Source of the DNA: Candidatus Methylospira mobilis
Lineage (GTDB): Bacteria; Pseudomonadota; Gammaproteobacteria; Methylococcales; Methylococcaceae
Direction: 5' to 3'
DNA: 64,000 nucleotides
Assembly: GCF_009498235.1 (NCBI RefSeq)
Contig: NZ_CP044205.1
Span: 119,716 to 183,715 of the forward strand
A program made the translations under genes and the position numbers. The notes under the pieces were generated by a model that was given only the letters and a program-made list of their open reading frames with translations, was not told the DNA's origin and did no database searches. The number at the start of each line of letters is the position of its first letter. The first letter of the stretch is position 1. Of the stretch, positions 16,105-25,615 are shown in pieces.

Positions 16105-19100
16105 CTATTCGTTTTCGACGCCGGAGCAGGGCTGGTGCGCTGTTGCAGAATAACGTTGCCATCGCGCATGCGTACGGTAATCACTAACCCATGACGCAAT
16201 TGCCTCAGCCGGCATCGGCCGCGCGATGCCATAACCCTGGGCCAGCTCGCAGCCCATATTCAGCAATACCGTGCCATGTTCGCAGGTTTCCACGCCTTCG
16301 GCGACGACTTCGCGCTTGAATGCCCGGGCCAATGCGATGACGCCGTTGACGATGGCGTGATCCTCAGGATCGTCGATCATGTCGCGTACGAAACTCTGAT
16401 CGATCTTGACGCTGTCTACCGGCAGGCGGCGCAGGTAAGTCAGCGACGAATAGCCGGTGCCGAAATCGTCCAGCGCGAAGCCGACCCCCAGCTCCCTGCG
16501 GCACAGCGCGATGACTTCGCTGACGCGTCCCAGATCGTTCAGCACGCTGCTTTCCACTACTTCCAGCTGCAGCCGGCGCGCCGGGATGACGGGGTGCTGG
16601 GCCAGCAGCGCGTGCAGCGTGATAAAAAAATCCGGATCCTGCAGGTGGCGCGGCGCAATATTGACGCTGACTTCGATTTCCAGGCCGATGCCGCGCCAGC
16701 TATCCAGCTGCGCCAATGCGGTATCGATCACCCAGTTGCCGAGCACAATCTCGAACGCGCTGCCTTCCACAGCCGGCAGAAAAGCCGCCGGCGCTACGAT
16801 GCCGCGCTCGGGATGATTCCATCGTATCAAGGCTTCCATGCCGACCACCTCGCCGCTGGACATGTTGACTTTGGGCTGATAGAACAGGCAGAACTCCTTG
16901 CGCACAAAAGCGGCTTCGATCTGCTCCAGTTGCCGGCTTTGGCGCTGCATCTGTTGCGCCTGCTCGCTATCGAACAGGCAATAGCGGTTGCGTCCGGAGG
17001 TCTTGGCCAGATACATGGCCTGATCGGCATGGCGCAGCAAGGTATCGGGGTCGGCGTCGTCGCGGGGGTATAGCGTTACGCCGGTGCTGGCGGCGACATT
17101 GACCGCCTGGCCGCCGATCAAATACGGTTGCGCGATGGCCTGGTGGATACGCACCAGCACCTGTTCGCATTCGTCGAACGACTGCAGATCGTTAATCAGC
17201 AACGCGAATTCGTCGCCGCCGAGGCGCGACAGCGTATCCTCTCCGCGCAGACTGCTCTGAATGCGGTTGGCGACCTCGATCAGCAGTTGATCGCCGGCGT
17301 CATGACCGAGCGAGTCGTTCACCTGCTTGAAGCCGTCCAGGTCGAGATAACACACCGCGAGCAGCGCCGACTCGCGCCGGCTGTAAGAAATGGCCTGATT
17401 GAAGTGCTTGGCGAACAGCACGCGGTTGGGCAGTTGGGTCAGCGCATCGTAGTGGGCCATCAGTTCGAGCGCCTGCTGCTGCTGCTTGGTTTGGGTGATA
17501 TCGGAAAACAGCGCGACATAGTGCAGCACGATGCCATGATCGTCGCGCAGGGCCGAAATGGTCAGGCGTTCGGCATAGAGATCGCCGTTTTTCTTGCGGT
17601 TCCAGAGTTCGCCCTGCCAGTGTCCGGTTTCGGTTAAGGCGCACCACAGCGTGGTGTAAAATTCGGGGGGTTGCTTGCCGGAGCGCAGGAAACGAGGCGT
17701 TTGTCCGATGGCCTCGTCGCGCGTATAGCCGGTGATGGCGCAAAAGGCCGGATTGACATCAATGATCAGATTATGCACGTCGGTGATGATGATGCCTTCA
17801 TGGGTTTCATTGAAAACCCGGTCGGACAAGGTCAGTTTTTCTTCTATTACGGCGCGCGCTCGCGCGCTGTCCAGCTCGTTGAGGGCAAAGCTGATGTTGT
17901 TGCACATGTTTTGCAACAGCCCGGTTATTTGTTCATCAAACGCGCCGCGCTCCTGGCTGTATACCGAAAGCACGCCCCAGACTTGTCCTCCTCTCGATAT
18001 GGGTATCGCTGCGCTGGATAGGCAGTCGAAGCCGGAATACTTTATTTTCCAAAGCTCCAGGCCGGGGTTGCTGTTATTATTGCTGAATATGGGCTTGTTT
18101 TCGCGCAAGGCGGTTCCGGTTGGGCCGCATCCTTCGGGCCCGTCCGCCTGCATCGATATTTCAATTCCGTCCAGATAGGTTTTGGCTTGCTCGTCGTACC
18201 AGGCGACCGGCACTATGCTACGCTTGTTGTAATCGGCTACGCCTATCCAGACCATGCACATCTGTCCGTCTTCCATGGTAATCCGACAGATGGTATCCAG
18301 CAGCGCATTCTCGTTCCTGCAGTGAATGATGGCTTCATTGCAGTGCAGCATGGCTGTATAGAGCATGCCGACGCGTGCGAGACGTTTTCCATTTTGCTTT
18401 TGCTGGGTGATGTCTCTCGATGCGGCGCAGATGAAAGTCGAATCGTCAAGGGTAAATGGACGCGCCGTGATTTCCACGTCTATCAGGTGACCGTCGCGGT
18501 GTTGATGGCGAGTTTCGAAGCATGTCAATGTGTCGGCGGTAAGGATGATATTAATCGCCTGCAGCGATTTTATCTCGTCATGGTCGATATCCCAGTCGGG
18601 AATCCGCATGTGTCCGACGACTGATTCGTCATAGCCCAGCATATCGAGAAAAGCCTGATTGGCCATGACCAGGCGGCCCTCATGGTCGAAGATATGAACT
18701 CCGTCGCTGGTTGCGCGAAGGATGGTGTTCAGGCGGGTCTGTTCGCGAGCGGCGCTGCGTTCGGCGCGGATTTTTTCCGCCAGGTGCTGGCGCAGACGTA
18801 GAAAAGCGATGATGATAAAGAAAACGCCGGTTAAACCGGTCAGCCCTGTTGCCAGTGAAGTGCTGTTATTGCTGCTTAACGCCTGATTTTGCCGTTCTTG
18901 CAGCCGCACCTCCTCGACTTGTTCCATTTCGGTAACCAGTTTGCGAATTTCCTTGATGAGCGGGCCGTCGTATTGGGAAGTAACCGCCTTGGCGACGTCT
19001 TCCAGTCTGGTTTGTTTGCGGAGTTCGGAGGTTTGATCGGTTAAACGGAACAGCTCTTCGGTCTGTTTTTGCAGTGTATTCAGTTTCTGCTGCTGGGCGG

Positions 19101-20040
19101 CGTCGCGCAGACTATGCCGGCTCAGCAACTTCAGGTTTTCGACGAGCCGTTCCCTGGAGCGCGCCAACAGAGGCAGGCAATCCATCTGTCCCGTCAGTAG
19201 AAAGCCATGGTTGGTAGCCGAGATGATTTCCACCTCGGTCATGACGGATTCGAGCAGTCTCAAAATATCAATGGATTGGGTAACGGAAGCGTAAGTCAGG
19301 CGCAGTTGATGAGAATTGACGCGTAATGCGCTTCCCGACAGCAGCATTAACAGCAGCGCTACCGTAAAAAGTATTGCCGGCAGTCGCAGGCGTATGCGTT
19401 CATAAGTCTGTGCTGAGGTGCAGTAAGCCAGCGCGCCGATTGACAGCACCAGGAGCCCCAGCGTCCCATGGGTGGTCATCAGGCCGGTCTGTTTGGGGTA
19501 AAGCGTGAGCGGGGCGCAGAACAGGTAGTTGCCGAGCGTGATAGTCGGGATGACGGTCGCGAGGGCCGCCATCAGCAGCGCCGCGCCGCGTTTGCCGGGC
19601 TGCTGCAGTGCCAAAATCGCACCGTTCAGTAATATGAAACAAATGCCTCCTTGTGGGGTGATGCGCCCGGGAGAAGTGTTGGTGAAAGGGATGCCGTCAG
19701 GCATCGTAAACAGCATTTGGTCTATGCCGAGATCCTGTCCGGTAAGGTATTGGCTGAGAGTCGCCAGAATAAACATCAGTGTTGAGCCCGCGAGGAGCCG
19801 TACCAGGAAGCGTAGTGCGGGGTTCTTCGCGGCTGCGGGCGTCAGGCTCAGAGCAAGCCCTGTCAATATGAAGGCAAGCGCAACATTGGGTTTCATTGGC
19901 GCCTGCCCGATGACCATGTGTTTGAGGAGCGGGTTCTCCCATGTCCAGCCGGATAATACGCTCAGCCCCAGCAAGGCCGCGACCAGGCCCGCCGTTTTGC
20001 CTATGAAATTAAGGAAAAGCGATGGATTTGTATCGGTCAT
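16105..20040 (-). CDS. Membrane-bound PAS-GAF-PAS-GGDEF-EAL cyclic-di-GMP enzyme
   Basis: I place the start at ATG 20040 (MTDTNPSLF), since the longer GTG start at 20070 shows no ribosome binding site; the product is then 1311 aa. The N-terminal 240 residues form several membrane helices of MASE type. Next come a CHASE3-like extracytoplasmic region (SVTQSIDILRLLESVMTEVE) and another helix. Then follow PAS (ATSDGVHIFDHEGRLVMAN), GAF (CRITMEDGQMCMVWIGV), a second PAS (NETHEGIIITD), GGDEF (DALTQLPNRVLF ... LSRLGGDEFALL) and EAL (GMEALIRWNHPERG ... DDFGTGYSSLTYLRRLPVD). Both GGDEF and EAL signatures are intact, so it could make and degrade c-di-GMP. It is one of the largest genes in the window and stands alone. 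Confidence 0.93.
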   Translation of the reverse strand: MTDTNPSLFLNFIGKTAGLVAALLGLSVLSGWTWENPLLKHMVIGQAPMKPNVALAFILTGLALSLTPAAAKNPALRFLVRLLAGSTLMFILATLSQYLTGQDLGIDQMLFTMPDGIPFTNTSPGRITPQGGICFILLNGAILALQQPGKRGAALLMAALATVIPTITLGNYLFCAPLTLYPKQTGLMTTHGTLGLLVLSIGALAYCTSAQTYERIRLRLPAILFTVALLLMLLSGSALRVNSHQLRLTYASVTQSIDILRLLESVMTEVEIISATNHGFLLTGQMDCLPLLARSRERLVENLKLLSRHSLRDAAQQQKLNTLQKQTEELFRLTDQTSELRKQTRLEDVAKAVTSQYDGPLIKEIRKLVTEMEQVEEVRLQERQNQALSSNNSTSLATGLTGLTGVFFIIIAFLRLRQHLAEKIRAERSAAREQTRLNTILRATSDGVHIFDHEGRLVMANQAFLDMLGYDESVVGHMRIPDWDIDHDEIKSLQAINIILTADTLTCFETRHQHRDGHLIDVEITARPFTLDDSTFICAASRDITQQKQNGKRLARVGMLYTAMLHCNEAIIHCRNENALLDTICRITMEDGQMCMVWIGVADYNKRSIVPVAWYDEQAKTYLDGIEISMQADGPEGCGPTGTALRENKPIFSNNNSNPGLELWKIKYSGFDCLSSAAIPISRGGQVWGVLSVYSQERGAFDEQITGLLQNMCNNISFALNELDSARARAVIEEKLTLSDRVFNETHEGIIITDVHNLIIDVNPAFCAITGYTRDEAIGQTPRFLRSGKQPPEFYTTLWCALTETGHWQGELWNRKKNGDLYAERLTISALRDDHGIVLHYVALFSDITQTKQQQQALELMAHYDALTQLPNRVLFAKHFNQAISYSRRESALLAVCYLDLDGFKQVNDSLGHDAGDQLLIEVANRIQSSLRGEDTLSRLGGDEFALLINDLQSFDECEQVLVRIHQAIAQPYLIGGQAVNVAASTGVTLYPRDDADPDTLLRHADQAMYLAKTSGRNRYCLFDSEQAQQMQRQSRQLEQIEAAFVRKEFCLFYQPKVNMSSGEVVGMEALIRWNHPERGIVAPAAFLPAVEGSAFEIVLGNWVIDTALAQLDSWRGIGLEIEVSVNIAPRHLQDPDFFITLHALLAQHPVIPARRLQLEVVESSVLNDLGRVSEVIALCRRELGVGFALDDFGTGYSSLTYLRRLPVDSVKIDQSFVRDMIDDPEDHAIVNGVIALARAFKREVVAEGVETCEHGTVLLNMGCELAQGYGIARPMPAEAIASWVSDYRTHARWQRYSATAHQPCSGVENE

Positions 20041-20342
20041 GCCTATCGCAACGCGCTTGACGCACTTCACGGCTTATGATGCGAAGCGCATGGGCGCCGG
20101 GCATCTTTCATCGTGTCCGCTTTCGGGCTTGTTGTTTCTATGAAGGCTGGCAGGCGGGGTGGGCAGGCTGCTTCTGACTCGATGTGCATGATCCGGTCTC
20201 CGTACGTGAGCATCAGCTTATATAAATCGCCGATTCGCCGCAAGTACGGATGGTGGGGTATTGGTCTCGCCAGCTCTATTCCCGGTCTTGGTCCGCTACG
20301 CGTCCGGCTGTGTCGGGCGGAAGCAGGCTGCGAGAAAGGCGC

Positions 20343-20846
20343 TTATGCGGCTGCCAGTGTAGGGTTGCCAAAAACATCCTGCCAGATGGCTTGCGTCCGG
20401 CTGTCCGGGAGGCTGAAAAGCCGCGCAACCAAAGCGCGCGCGCAGTTATATATCTCTATGACCACGCTATCGCCGTCGCGATCTTCCGCGCTGGTGCCTA
20501 CCACCCAGATGCTGTACGTATCGCCATGCGCAAGCGAAGAGGCGATGTCGTTATTAAGCCACGGGAAGCCAGTGGATTCAGCGTCGGTAATGGAGTGGAT
20601 TTTGCATGCGTCCGGCGGGGTCTCCGCTTTGGGCGTGTATATCATGCATGGCACCTGCAGGCTGGATAACAGGATCAGTCTCTGTAGCAGGTCTCCGGGC
20701 GTTAAGGGCAGGTACCAGGAACTATTATTGCAGCGTGCCGTATCGCTGGGGTATGGATGCGCCGTCAGTTGATTGTTGAGGGCGGGTTGTGTTGCGGGGT
20801 GGGCCGTCATTTCTGTGCTGGTGATGGTCGATATCTTGTCGTTCAT
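20343..20846 (-). CDS. Hypothetical protein
   Basis: This 167-aa ORF begins at an ATG preceded by GGGGGAA with good spacing, which supports expression. No signal peptide or membrane helix is present. Readable segments include WYLPLTPGDLLQRLILLSSL and DTYSIWVVGTSAEDRDGDSV, but I recognise no family. A long plus-strand ORF covers the same bases; the ribosome binding site favours this strand. It is upstream of, and in the same direction as, the c-di-GMP gene with a gap of about 300 bases that shows no gene. Confidence 0.5.
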   Translation of the reverse strand: MNDKISTITSTEMTAHPATQPALNNQLTAHPYPSDTARCNNSSWYLPLTPGDLLQRLILLSSLQVPCMIYTPKAETPPDACKIHSITDAESTGFPWLNNDIASSLAHGDTYSIWVVGTSAEDRDGDSVVIEIYNCARALVARLFSLPDSRTQAIWQDVFGNPTLAAA

Positions 20847-21177
20847 GTATGTTCCCCCGGCTAAGCATTAAGTTCCAACGGTTTTCGCAAGCTTGGCGAT
20901 GATGTTAATAATGAAAGCAAAAAAAATGCCATTTGTTTTCATATGTCTGGTGCTTGGGAGGCGCTGAATTATTCGAAGCTCGCGGATTTTGCATCTATAT
21001 AATCAATCGCCGGATAAACAATGGTATACAAAAAATGAACGATCGATGTTTTCCTGGTTGACCGCCCATGAAAACATCCGTTATACGAGCAGTCTAGCGG
21101 GGGAATATGAAAAACATGTGACCAGGGTGGGTTATTTGACATGACGTATGTTTTTTCGCGCATAAGAGCTCAGGGGC
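20847..21177. other. Intergenic region between divergent genes, no gene seen
   Basis: About 330 bases lie between the hypothetical gene (minus) and the promoter of the SUF operon. The stretch is AT-rich near 20940-21040. A minus-strand ORF at 20969-21163 has no ribosome binding site and no recognisable product. Promoters for both directions must lie here, but only the SUF-side one is readable. Confidence 0.4.
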
Positions 21178-21218
21178 TTTACCTGATGCTTTAAATAGTA
21201 CTAAAATGGTACCCATTG
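21178..21218 (+). promoter_or_regulatory. Candidate SUF operon promoter with overlapping palindromic operator
   Basis: A -35-like TTTACC (21178-21183) and a -10-like TAAAAT (21202-21207) are 18 bases apart. The sequence AGTACTAAAATGGTACC over the -10 box has paired GTAC half-sites seven bases apart. A binding site here would let the Rrf2-family regulator encoded 30 bases downstream repress its own operon, as IscR and related regulators do. AAGGAGGCGG before the ATG is a strong ribosome binding site. The operator is inferred from symmetry and position. Confidence 0.4.
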
Positions 21219-21246
21219 TGTTATCTAGCTGAAGGAGGCGGAGTTC

Positions 21247-21741
21247 ATGCTCAAGATCGGTAAGCTGACTGATTACGCCATTATCGTTTTGGAGTTCATG
21301 GCGCGAGAGCCGGATAGAGTGTATGCGGCTTCGGAACTGGCTGAAGCCGTCCGGCTGGCAACGACGACGGCCAGCAAGGTTTTAAAGCAACTGACAAAAA
21401 GCGGCATTATCAGTTCGACACGCGGCGCGCATGGCGGTTATAGCCTGAGCAGCGCCCCGGCAGAAATCAGCATTGCTTCCGTTATCCATATTATGGAGGG
21501 TCCCATTGCATTGACCGATTGCGGCACCTTGCTGCAGGGATGCGAACAATCGGGTTTCTGTCAGGCCAGGGCCAGCTGGGAAGTAATCAATCGCGCGGTG
21601 CGCAATGCGCTGGAGGCAGTGTCGCTTGCGGATATGGCGGCGGTAACACCCCCTGTTCGCAGAAACTATCTGGTGCAGATCGATAATTCGTTGCAGAAGC
21701 GGGCTTCAAGCTCGCGAAAGATGAGCAAAATTGCCGGCTAA
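21247..21741 (+). CDS. Rrf2-family SUF system regulator
   Basis: The 164-aa protein has the Rrf2 winged helix ([17 protein letters not shown], then [20 protein letters not shown] and the wing RGAHGGYSL). The iron-sulfur ligand region [17 protein letters not shown] holds three cysteines. It fits the SUF system regulator subfamily found at the head of suf operons in many proteobacteria, which senses Fe-S cluster status. The last 15-16 codons overlap a REP-like repeat, so the C-terminal tail ([13 protein letters not shown]) may be an acquired extension. sufB follows after 50 bases. Confidence 0.92.
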   Translation: MLKIGKLTDYAIIVLEFMAREPDRVYAASELAEAVRLATTTASKVLKQLTKSGIISSTRGAHGGYSLSSAPAEISIASVIHIMEGPIALTDCGTLLQGCEQSGFCQARASWEVINRAVRNALEAVSLADMAAVTPPVRRNYLVQIDNSLQKRASSSRKMSKIAG

Positions 21742-21756
21742 AGCCCGCTCCTGCAG
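21693..21756. repeat. REP-like inverted repeat overlapping the 3' end of the SUF regulator gene
   Basis: Two imperfectly complementary arms (21693-21719 and 21733-21756) share the core AGCCCGCTCCTGC and its complement. The right arm closely matches the repeat at 61751-61807 (the shared core is AGGAGCGGGCTTTAGCC), so both belong to one dispersed family. Its position before sufB could cause partial termination or mRNA stabilisation between regulator and sufB. Confidence 0.55.
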
Positions 21757-21791
21757 TATCTGTATACCCATTAACATTGAACGAGGAAATC

Positions 21792-23237
21792 ATGTCCGCG
21801 ACAGCAAAAACCCTGGAAAAGATGATGGCCCAGGATTACAAGCCGGGATTTGTGACAGAGATGGAATCCGATACGCTGCCGCCGGGATTGAGCGAGCAGG
21901 TGATACGAACTATTTCGGCGCGCAAGCAGGAGCCCGAATGGCTGCTCGCATGGCGTCTGGACGCATACCGGCATTGGCTGGCCATGGAAGAGCCGCACTG
22001 GCCTTATCTGAACTACCCGCCGATCGATTACGATGCAATCAGTTATTACTCGGCGCCCAAGTCAGGCAATACGCCGAAAAGCCTGGACGAAGTCGACCCG
22101 AAATTGCTGGAAACCTATAGCAAACTGGGCATTCCGCTTTATGAGCAGAAAAAGCTGGCCGGCGTCGCCGTCGATGCGGTTTTCGACAGCGTTTCCGTCG
22201 CGACCACATTCAAGGATAAGCTGGCGGCTGCCGGAGTGATTTTCTGCTCGCTGTCCGAGGCGGTGCGCGAACATCCCGACCTGATGCGGCAGTATCTGGG
22301 GCAGGTGGTGCCGGCTGCCGACAACTTCTTTGCCGCGTTGAATGCAGCGGTATTTACCGACGGTTCTTTCGTTTATATCCCCAAGGGCGTGCGCTGCCCG
22401 ATGGAGCTGTCCACCTATTTCCGCATCAACGCCGCGAAAACCGGCCAATTCGAACGCACGCTGATTATCGCCGAAGACAACAGCCATGTGTCTTATCTGG
22501 AGGGTTGTTCGGCTCCGATGCGCGACGAAAACCAGCTCCATGCCGCCGTCGTGGAATTGATAGCGCTGGAAGGCGCGGAAATCAAGTACTCGACGGTGCA
22601 GAACTGGTATCCCGGCGACGAGGAAGGGCGTGGTGGAATTTACAATTTTGTGACCAAGCGTGGCGAGTGTCGCGGCGCGCGTTCGCGCATTTCGTGGACG
22701 CAGGTGGAAACCGGTTCCGCGATTACCTGGAAATATCCCAGCTGCATACTGCGCGGCGACGATTCAGCCGGCGAATTTTATTCGGTGGCGCTGACCAACC
22801 ATCGGCAGCAGGCCGATACCGGCACCAAGATGATACATATCGGACGCAATACGCGCAGCACCATTATTTCCAAGGGCATTTCCGCCGGGCGCGCGCAGAA
22901 CACTTACCGTGGTCTGGTCAAGGTGCTGAACAGCGCGGAGAACGCGCGTAATTACACTCAGTGCGATTCGCTGTTGATCGGCGACCGCTGCGGCGCGCAT
23001 ACCTTCCCCTATATAGAAGTAAAACAGCCTACCGCCCAGGTTGAGCATGAGGCGACCACATCGCGTATCAGCGAGGATCAGCTTTTTTTCTGCCGCCAGC
23101 GCGGCCTGTCCGCCGAGGATGCCGTTTCGATGATCGTCAACGGCTTCTGTAAGGACGTGTTCAAGGAGTTGCCGATGGAGTTCGCGGTGGAGGCGCAGGC
23201 GCTGCTGGGCATCAGTCTGGAAGGCAGTGTAGGTTAG
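21792..23237 (+). CDS. sufB: Fe-S cluster scaffold SufB
   Basis: I take ATG 21792 ([12 protein letters not shown]), with GAGGAA just upstream, over a TTG at 21777. The 481-aa product has SufB landmarks: [40 protein letters not shown], and the C-terminal [20 protein letters not shown] with the cysteine and histidine that hold the nascent cluster. It acts with SufC and SufD as the SufBC2D complex that assembles clusters in the cytoplasm. It is the second gene of the suf operon. Confidence 0.96.
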   Translation: MSATAKTLEKMMAQDYKPGFVTEMESDTLPPGLSEQVIRTISARKQEPEWLLAWRLDAYRHWLAMEEPHWPYLNYPPIDYDAISYYSAPKSGNTPKSLDEVDPKLLETYSKLGIPLYEQKKLAGVAVDAVFDSVSVATTFKDKLAAAGVIFCSLSEAVREHPDLMRQYLGQVVPAADNFFAALNAAVFTDGSFVYIPKGVRCPMELSTYFRINAAKTGQFERTLIIAEDNSHVSYLEGCSAPMRDENQLHAAVVELIALEGAEIKYSTVQNWYPGDEEGRGGIYNFVTKRGECRGARSRISWTQVETGSAITWKYPSCILRGDDSAGEFYSVALTNHRQQADTGTKMIHIGRNTRSTIISKGISAGRAQNTYRGLVKVLNSAENARNYTQCDSLLIGDRCGAHTFPYIEVKQPTAQVEHEATTSRISEDQLFFCRQRGLSAEDAVSMIVNGFCKDVFKELPMEFAVEAQALLGISLEGSVG

Positions 23238-23278
23238 TAATTGGGGTTACGCGCGTACTGTAAAGCAGTAAAAGACGT

Positions 23279-23492
23279 TGTCCACGAAAGACACGAAAGG
23301 CACGAAAAAAAGAATGAGGGGGCAGAGAAGACGTATGGCGCACTGCGAAAACAAAGATATATTATCACCCTCACTCTTTAGGGGCGGCGGTAATATGGGT
23401 GGGCTTGATAGCCACGACGGTTGGAAGGAGAAGATTGTGAAGTGTTTTCGTGTTTTTCGTGTCTTTCGTGTCTTTCGTGTCTTTCGTGGACA
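23279..23492. mobile_element. 214-bp inverted-repeat element (MITE-like) between sufB and sufC
   Basis: The left end (23279-23299) and right end (23472-23492) are perfect 21-bp inverted repeats starting TGTCCACGAAAGACACG. Inside the ends, the unit CACGAAAGA is repeated: about three copies on the left and, as TCTTTCGTG, at least four on the right. The centre encodes nothing convincing. Similar CACGAAAG-type repeats are dispersed in many bacterial genomes. I see no clear target-site duplication. Located within the operon, it could fold into a long hairpin in the suf mRNA. Confidence 0.7.
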
Positions 23493-23526
23493 GTATGTAA
23501 CATCGGCTAATTAGAGAAACCATACC

Positions 23527-24282
23527 ATGCTAGAAATAAAAAACCTTCATGTCCGCATAGGCGACAAACCGATACTCAAGGGTATAGATCTGGAGATCAA
23601 GGCGGGCGAAGTGCATGCCATAATGGGGCCGAACGGCTCCGGCAAAAGCACACTGTCGCATGTGCTGGCCGGACGCGAGGGCTATGAAGTCACCGCAGGC
23701 AGTATCAGCTACCAGGGGCGCGATCTGCTGGCGATGCCGGCGGAGCAGCGCGCGCGAGAGGGGGTATTTCTGGCGTTTCAATATCCGGTGGAGATTCCCG
23801 GGGTCAGCAATATCTACCTGCTCAAAGCCGCGCTGAATGCGATGCGCCGCCATCGCGGGTTGAACGAGCTTGATGCGATGGATTTTATTGCGATGATCAA
23901 GGACAAGGTCAAACTGGTCGATATGGACGAGCAGTTTCTGTACCGCGCGGTCAACCAGGGGTTTTCCGGCGGCGAAAAGAAGCGCAACGAGATTCTGCAA
24001 ATGGCGGTGCTGGAGCCCAGCCTGTGCATACTGGATGAAACCGATTCGGGACTGGATATCGACGCGCTGAAATGCGTGTCGGAAGGCGTCAATCGTCTGC
24101 GCGATCCCAAGCGTTCTTTTATTCTGGTCACGCATTATCAGCGCCTGCTTGATTACATCAAACCGGATTTCGTGCATGTACTGGCGCAGGGGCGCATAGT
24201 GCGTTCAGGCGATGCCGGTCTGGCGCTGGAGCTGGAAAAACACGGTTATGGCTGGATCGATCAGGGTGTGACGGGTAATTGA
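23527..24282 (+). CDS. sufC: SUF system ATPase SufC
   Basis: The 251-aa ABC-type ATPase has Walker [11 protein letters not shown]-loop [13 protein letters not shown], signature [10 protein letters not shown] and Walker [15 protein letters not shown], all typical of SufC. It powers conformational change of the SufBCD complex in the cytoplasm. It is separated from sufB by the inverted-repeat element and ends one base before the sufD start. Confidence 0.96.
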   Translation: MLEIKNLHVRIGDKPILKGIDLEIKAGEVHAIMGPNGSGKSTLSHVLAGREGYEVTAGSISYQGRDLLAMPAEQRAREGVFLAFQYPVEIPGVSNIYLLKAALNAMRRHRGLNELDAMDFIAMIKDKVKLVDMDEQFLYRAVNQGFSGGEKKRNEILQMAVLEPSLCILDETDSGLDIDALKCVSEGVNRLRDPKRSFILVTHYQRLLDYIKPDFVHVLAQGRIVRSGDAGLALELEKHGYGWIDQGVTGN

Positions 24283-24283
24283 T

Positions 24284-25615
24284 ATGAGTGTCGCCGAATA
24301 TCTTGACGAGGTCTCCCATGCTATTGCCAGCCGGAACGAGCGGCTGCCCGACTGGCTGAAAGCTGAACGTGAACAGGCGCGTAATCGTTTCAGCGCGTCC
24401 GGTTTCCCAACGGTCAGGGACGAAGCCTGGAAATACATGGCGCCTTTGCCGATGCTAAAACGCAGCTTCATGCCTGCGTCAACCTTGTTGCCGGAACCGC
24501 CGGAAAGCGCTGCACGTTTGCTTGAGCATTGGTTCTTGCCTGATGCCTGGGTGATAGTATTGCTCGACGGTTATTTTGCGCCTGCTTTGTCCCGTCTGGA
24601 CGGTCTGGCCCCGCGTGTCGTGTTGACCGGTCTGAACCGGGCGTTGAGCGAGTTTCCCGAGCGCGTTCGCTTGCATAGCCAGACAGCGCGGGGCGCCGAT
24701 GCTTCATATCGTCACGGCCTTTTTTATTTTAATGCGGCGGTATTCACCGACGGTATGTATCTGGAAATTCCGTCAGGCGCGGTTTTGAACAGACCGGTGC
24801 AATTGCTGCATATATCGACACGGGCTGAAGGTTTGGCTGTTACACATAACCTCGCGGTTTTGGGAGAAGGCGCGTCAGCGCAATTGATCGAGACCTATGT
24901 TTCGGCGCCCGGAGTTAACTGCATGACTTCGGCGTCGACAGGGTTGAGTCTGGCGCCGTCAGCGCGGCTGGAGCATTTCAAGATACAGGCCGAATCGGAA
25001 CAGGCCGCTCATTTCGCATCGCTGCATGCGGATCAATCGCCGTCTTCGCTATTGATACAGCACAATATTACGCTGGGCGGATCCTGGGTGCGCAATGATA
25101 TTGCCTCGGAGCTCAGGCAGGGCGCGGAGTGCCGGTTGAGCGGCCTGTTTCTGGGACGGCACCGGCAGTATATCGACAACCATACCCGCATCGTGCATGC
25201 TGAGCCGCATGCCGTGAGCCGGCAGGAATACCGCGGCGTGATGATGGATCGTTCGCGCGGCGTGTTTCAGGGGCGCATCGTGGTGGCTCCCGGCGCGCAG
25301 CAGACCTCGGCAGCGATGAACAGCCGCAATCTGCTGTTGTCGCCCGATGCCGAAATCGATGCCAAGCCGCAACTCGAAATACTGGCCGACGACGTGCGTT
25401 GTTCCCATGGGTTCAGTGTTGGCGATCTAGCTCCCGAATCCCTGTTTTTTCTGGCATCGAGAGGCATTGATGCTGCGACCGCGCGTAATATGTTGATATT
25501 TGCATTTGCGTATGAGCGCGTGGAACAGATAGCTTTAACCAGCTTGCGCAGCCGCGTGCAGGATCGCCTGCTTGACAGTTTTCCGCATACCGACATACGG
25601 AGGGATTGGCTATGA
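24284..25615 (+). CDS. sufD: SUF scaffold component SufD
   Basis: The 443-aa product has the SufD pattern: N-terminal region ending in VRDEAWKYMAPLPML, the beta-helix core ([20 protein letters not shown]), and the C-terminal QEYRGVMMDRSRGVFQGRIVV with AMNSRNLLLSPDAEID and CSHGFSVGDL. It pairs with SufB and helps iron entry. The stop codon overlaps the sufS start (ATGA at 25612-25615). Confidence 0.95.
   Translation: MSVAEYLDEVSHAIASRNERLPDWLKAEREQARNRFSASGFPTVRDEAWKYMAPLPMLKRSFMPASTLLPEPPESAARLLEHWFLPDAWVIVLLDGYFAPALSRLDGLAPRVVLTGLNRALSEFPERVRLHSQTARGADASYRHGLFYFNAAVFTDGMYLEIPSGAVLNRPVQLLHISTRAEGLAVTHNLAVLGEGASAQLIETYVSAPGVNCMTSASTGLSLAPSARLEHFKIQAESEQAAHFASLHADQSPSSLLIQHNITLGGSWVRNDIASELRQGAECRLSGLFLGRHRQYIDNHTRIVHAEPHAVSRQEYRGVMMDRSRGVFQGRIVVAPGAQQTSAAMNSRNLLLSPDAEIDAKPQLEILADDVRCSHGFSVGDLAPESLFFLASRGIDAATARNMLIFAFAYERVEQIALTSLRSRVQDRLLDSFPHTDIRRDWL

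Noticed and set aside
20113..20772. 219-codon plus-strand ORF
   Set aside because: It overlaps the minus-strand ORF at 20343-20846, which has a clear ribosome binding site; no recognisable family on the plus strand.
23441..23492. Tandem TCTTTCGTG units resembling a CRISPR repeat array
   Set aside because: Units are about 9 bases with no spacers, and they belong to the inverted end of a mobile element.
23278..23514. Short ORF inside the sufB-sufC inverted-repeat element (repeated VFRVFR text)
   Set aside because: The text is simply the translated repeat, so it is not taken as a gene.
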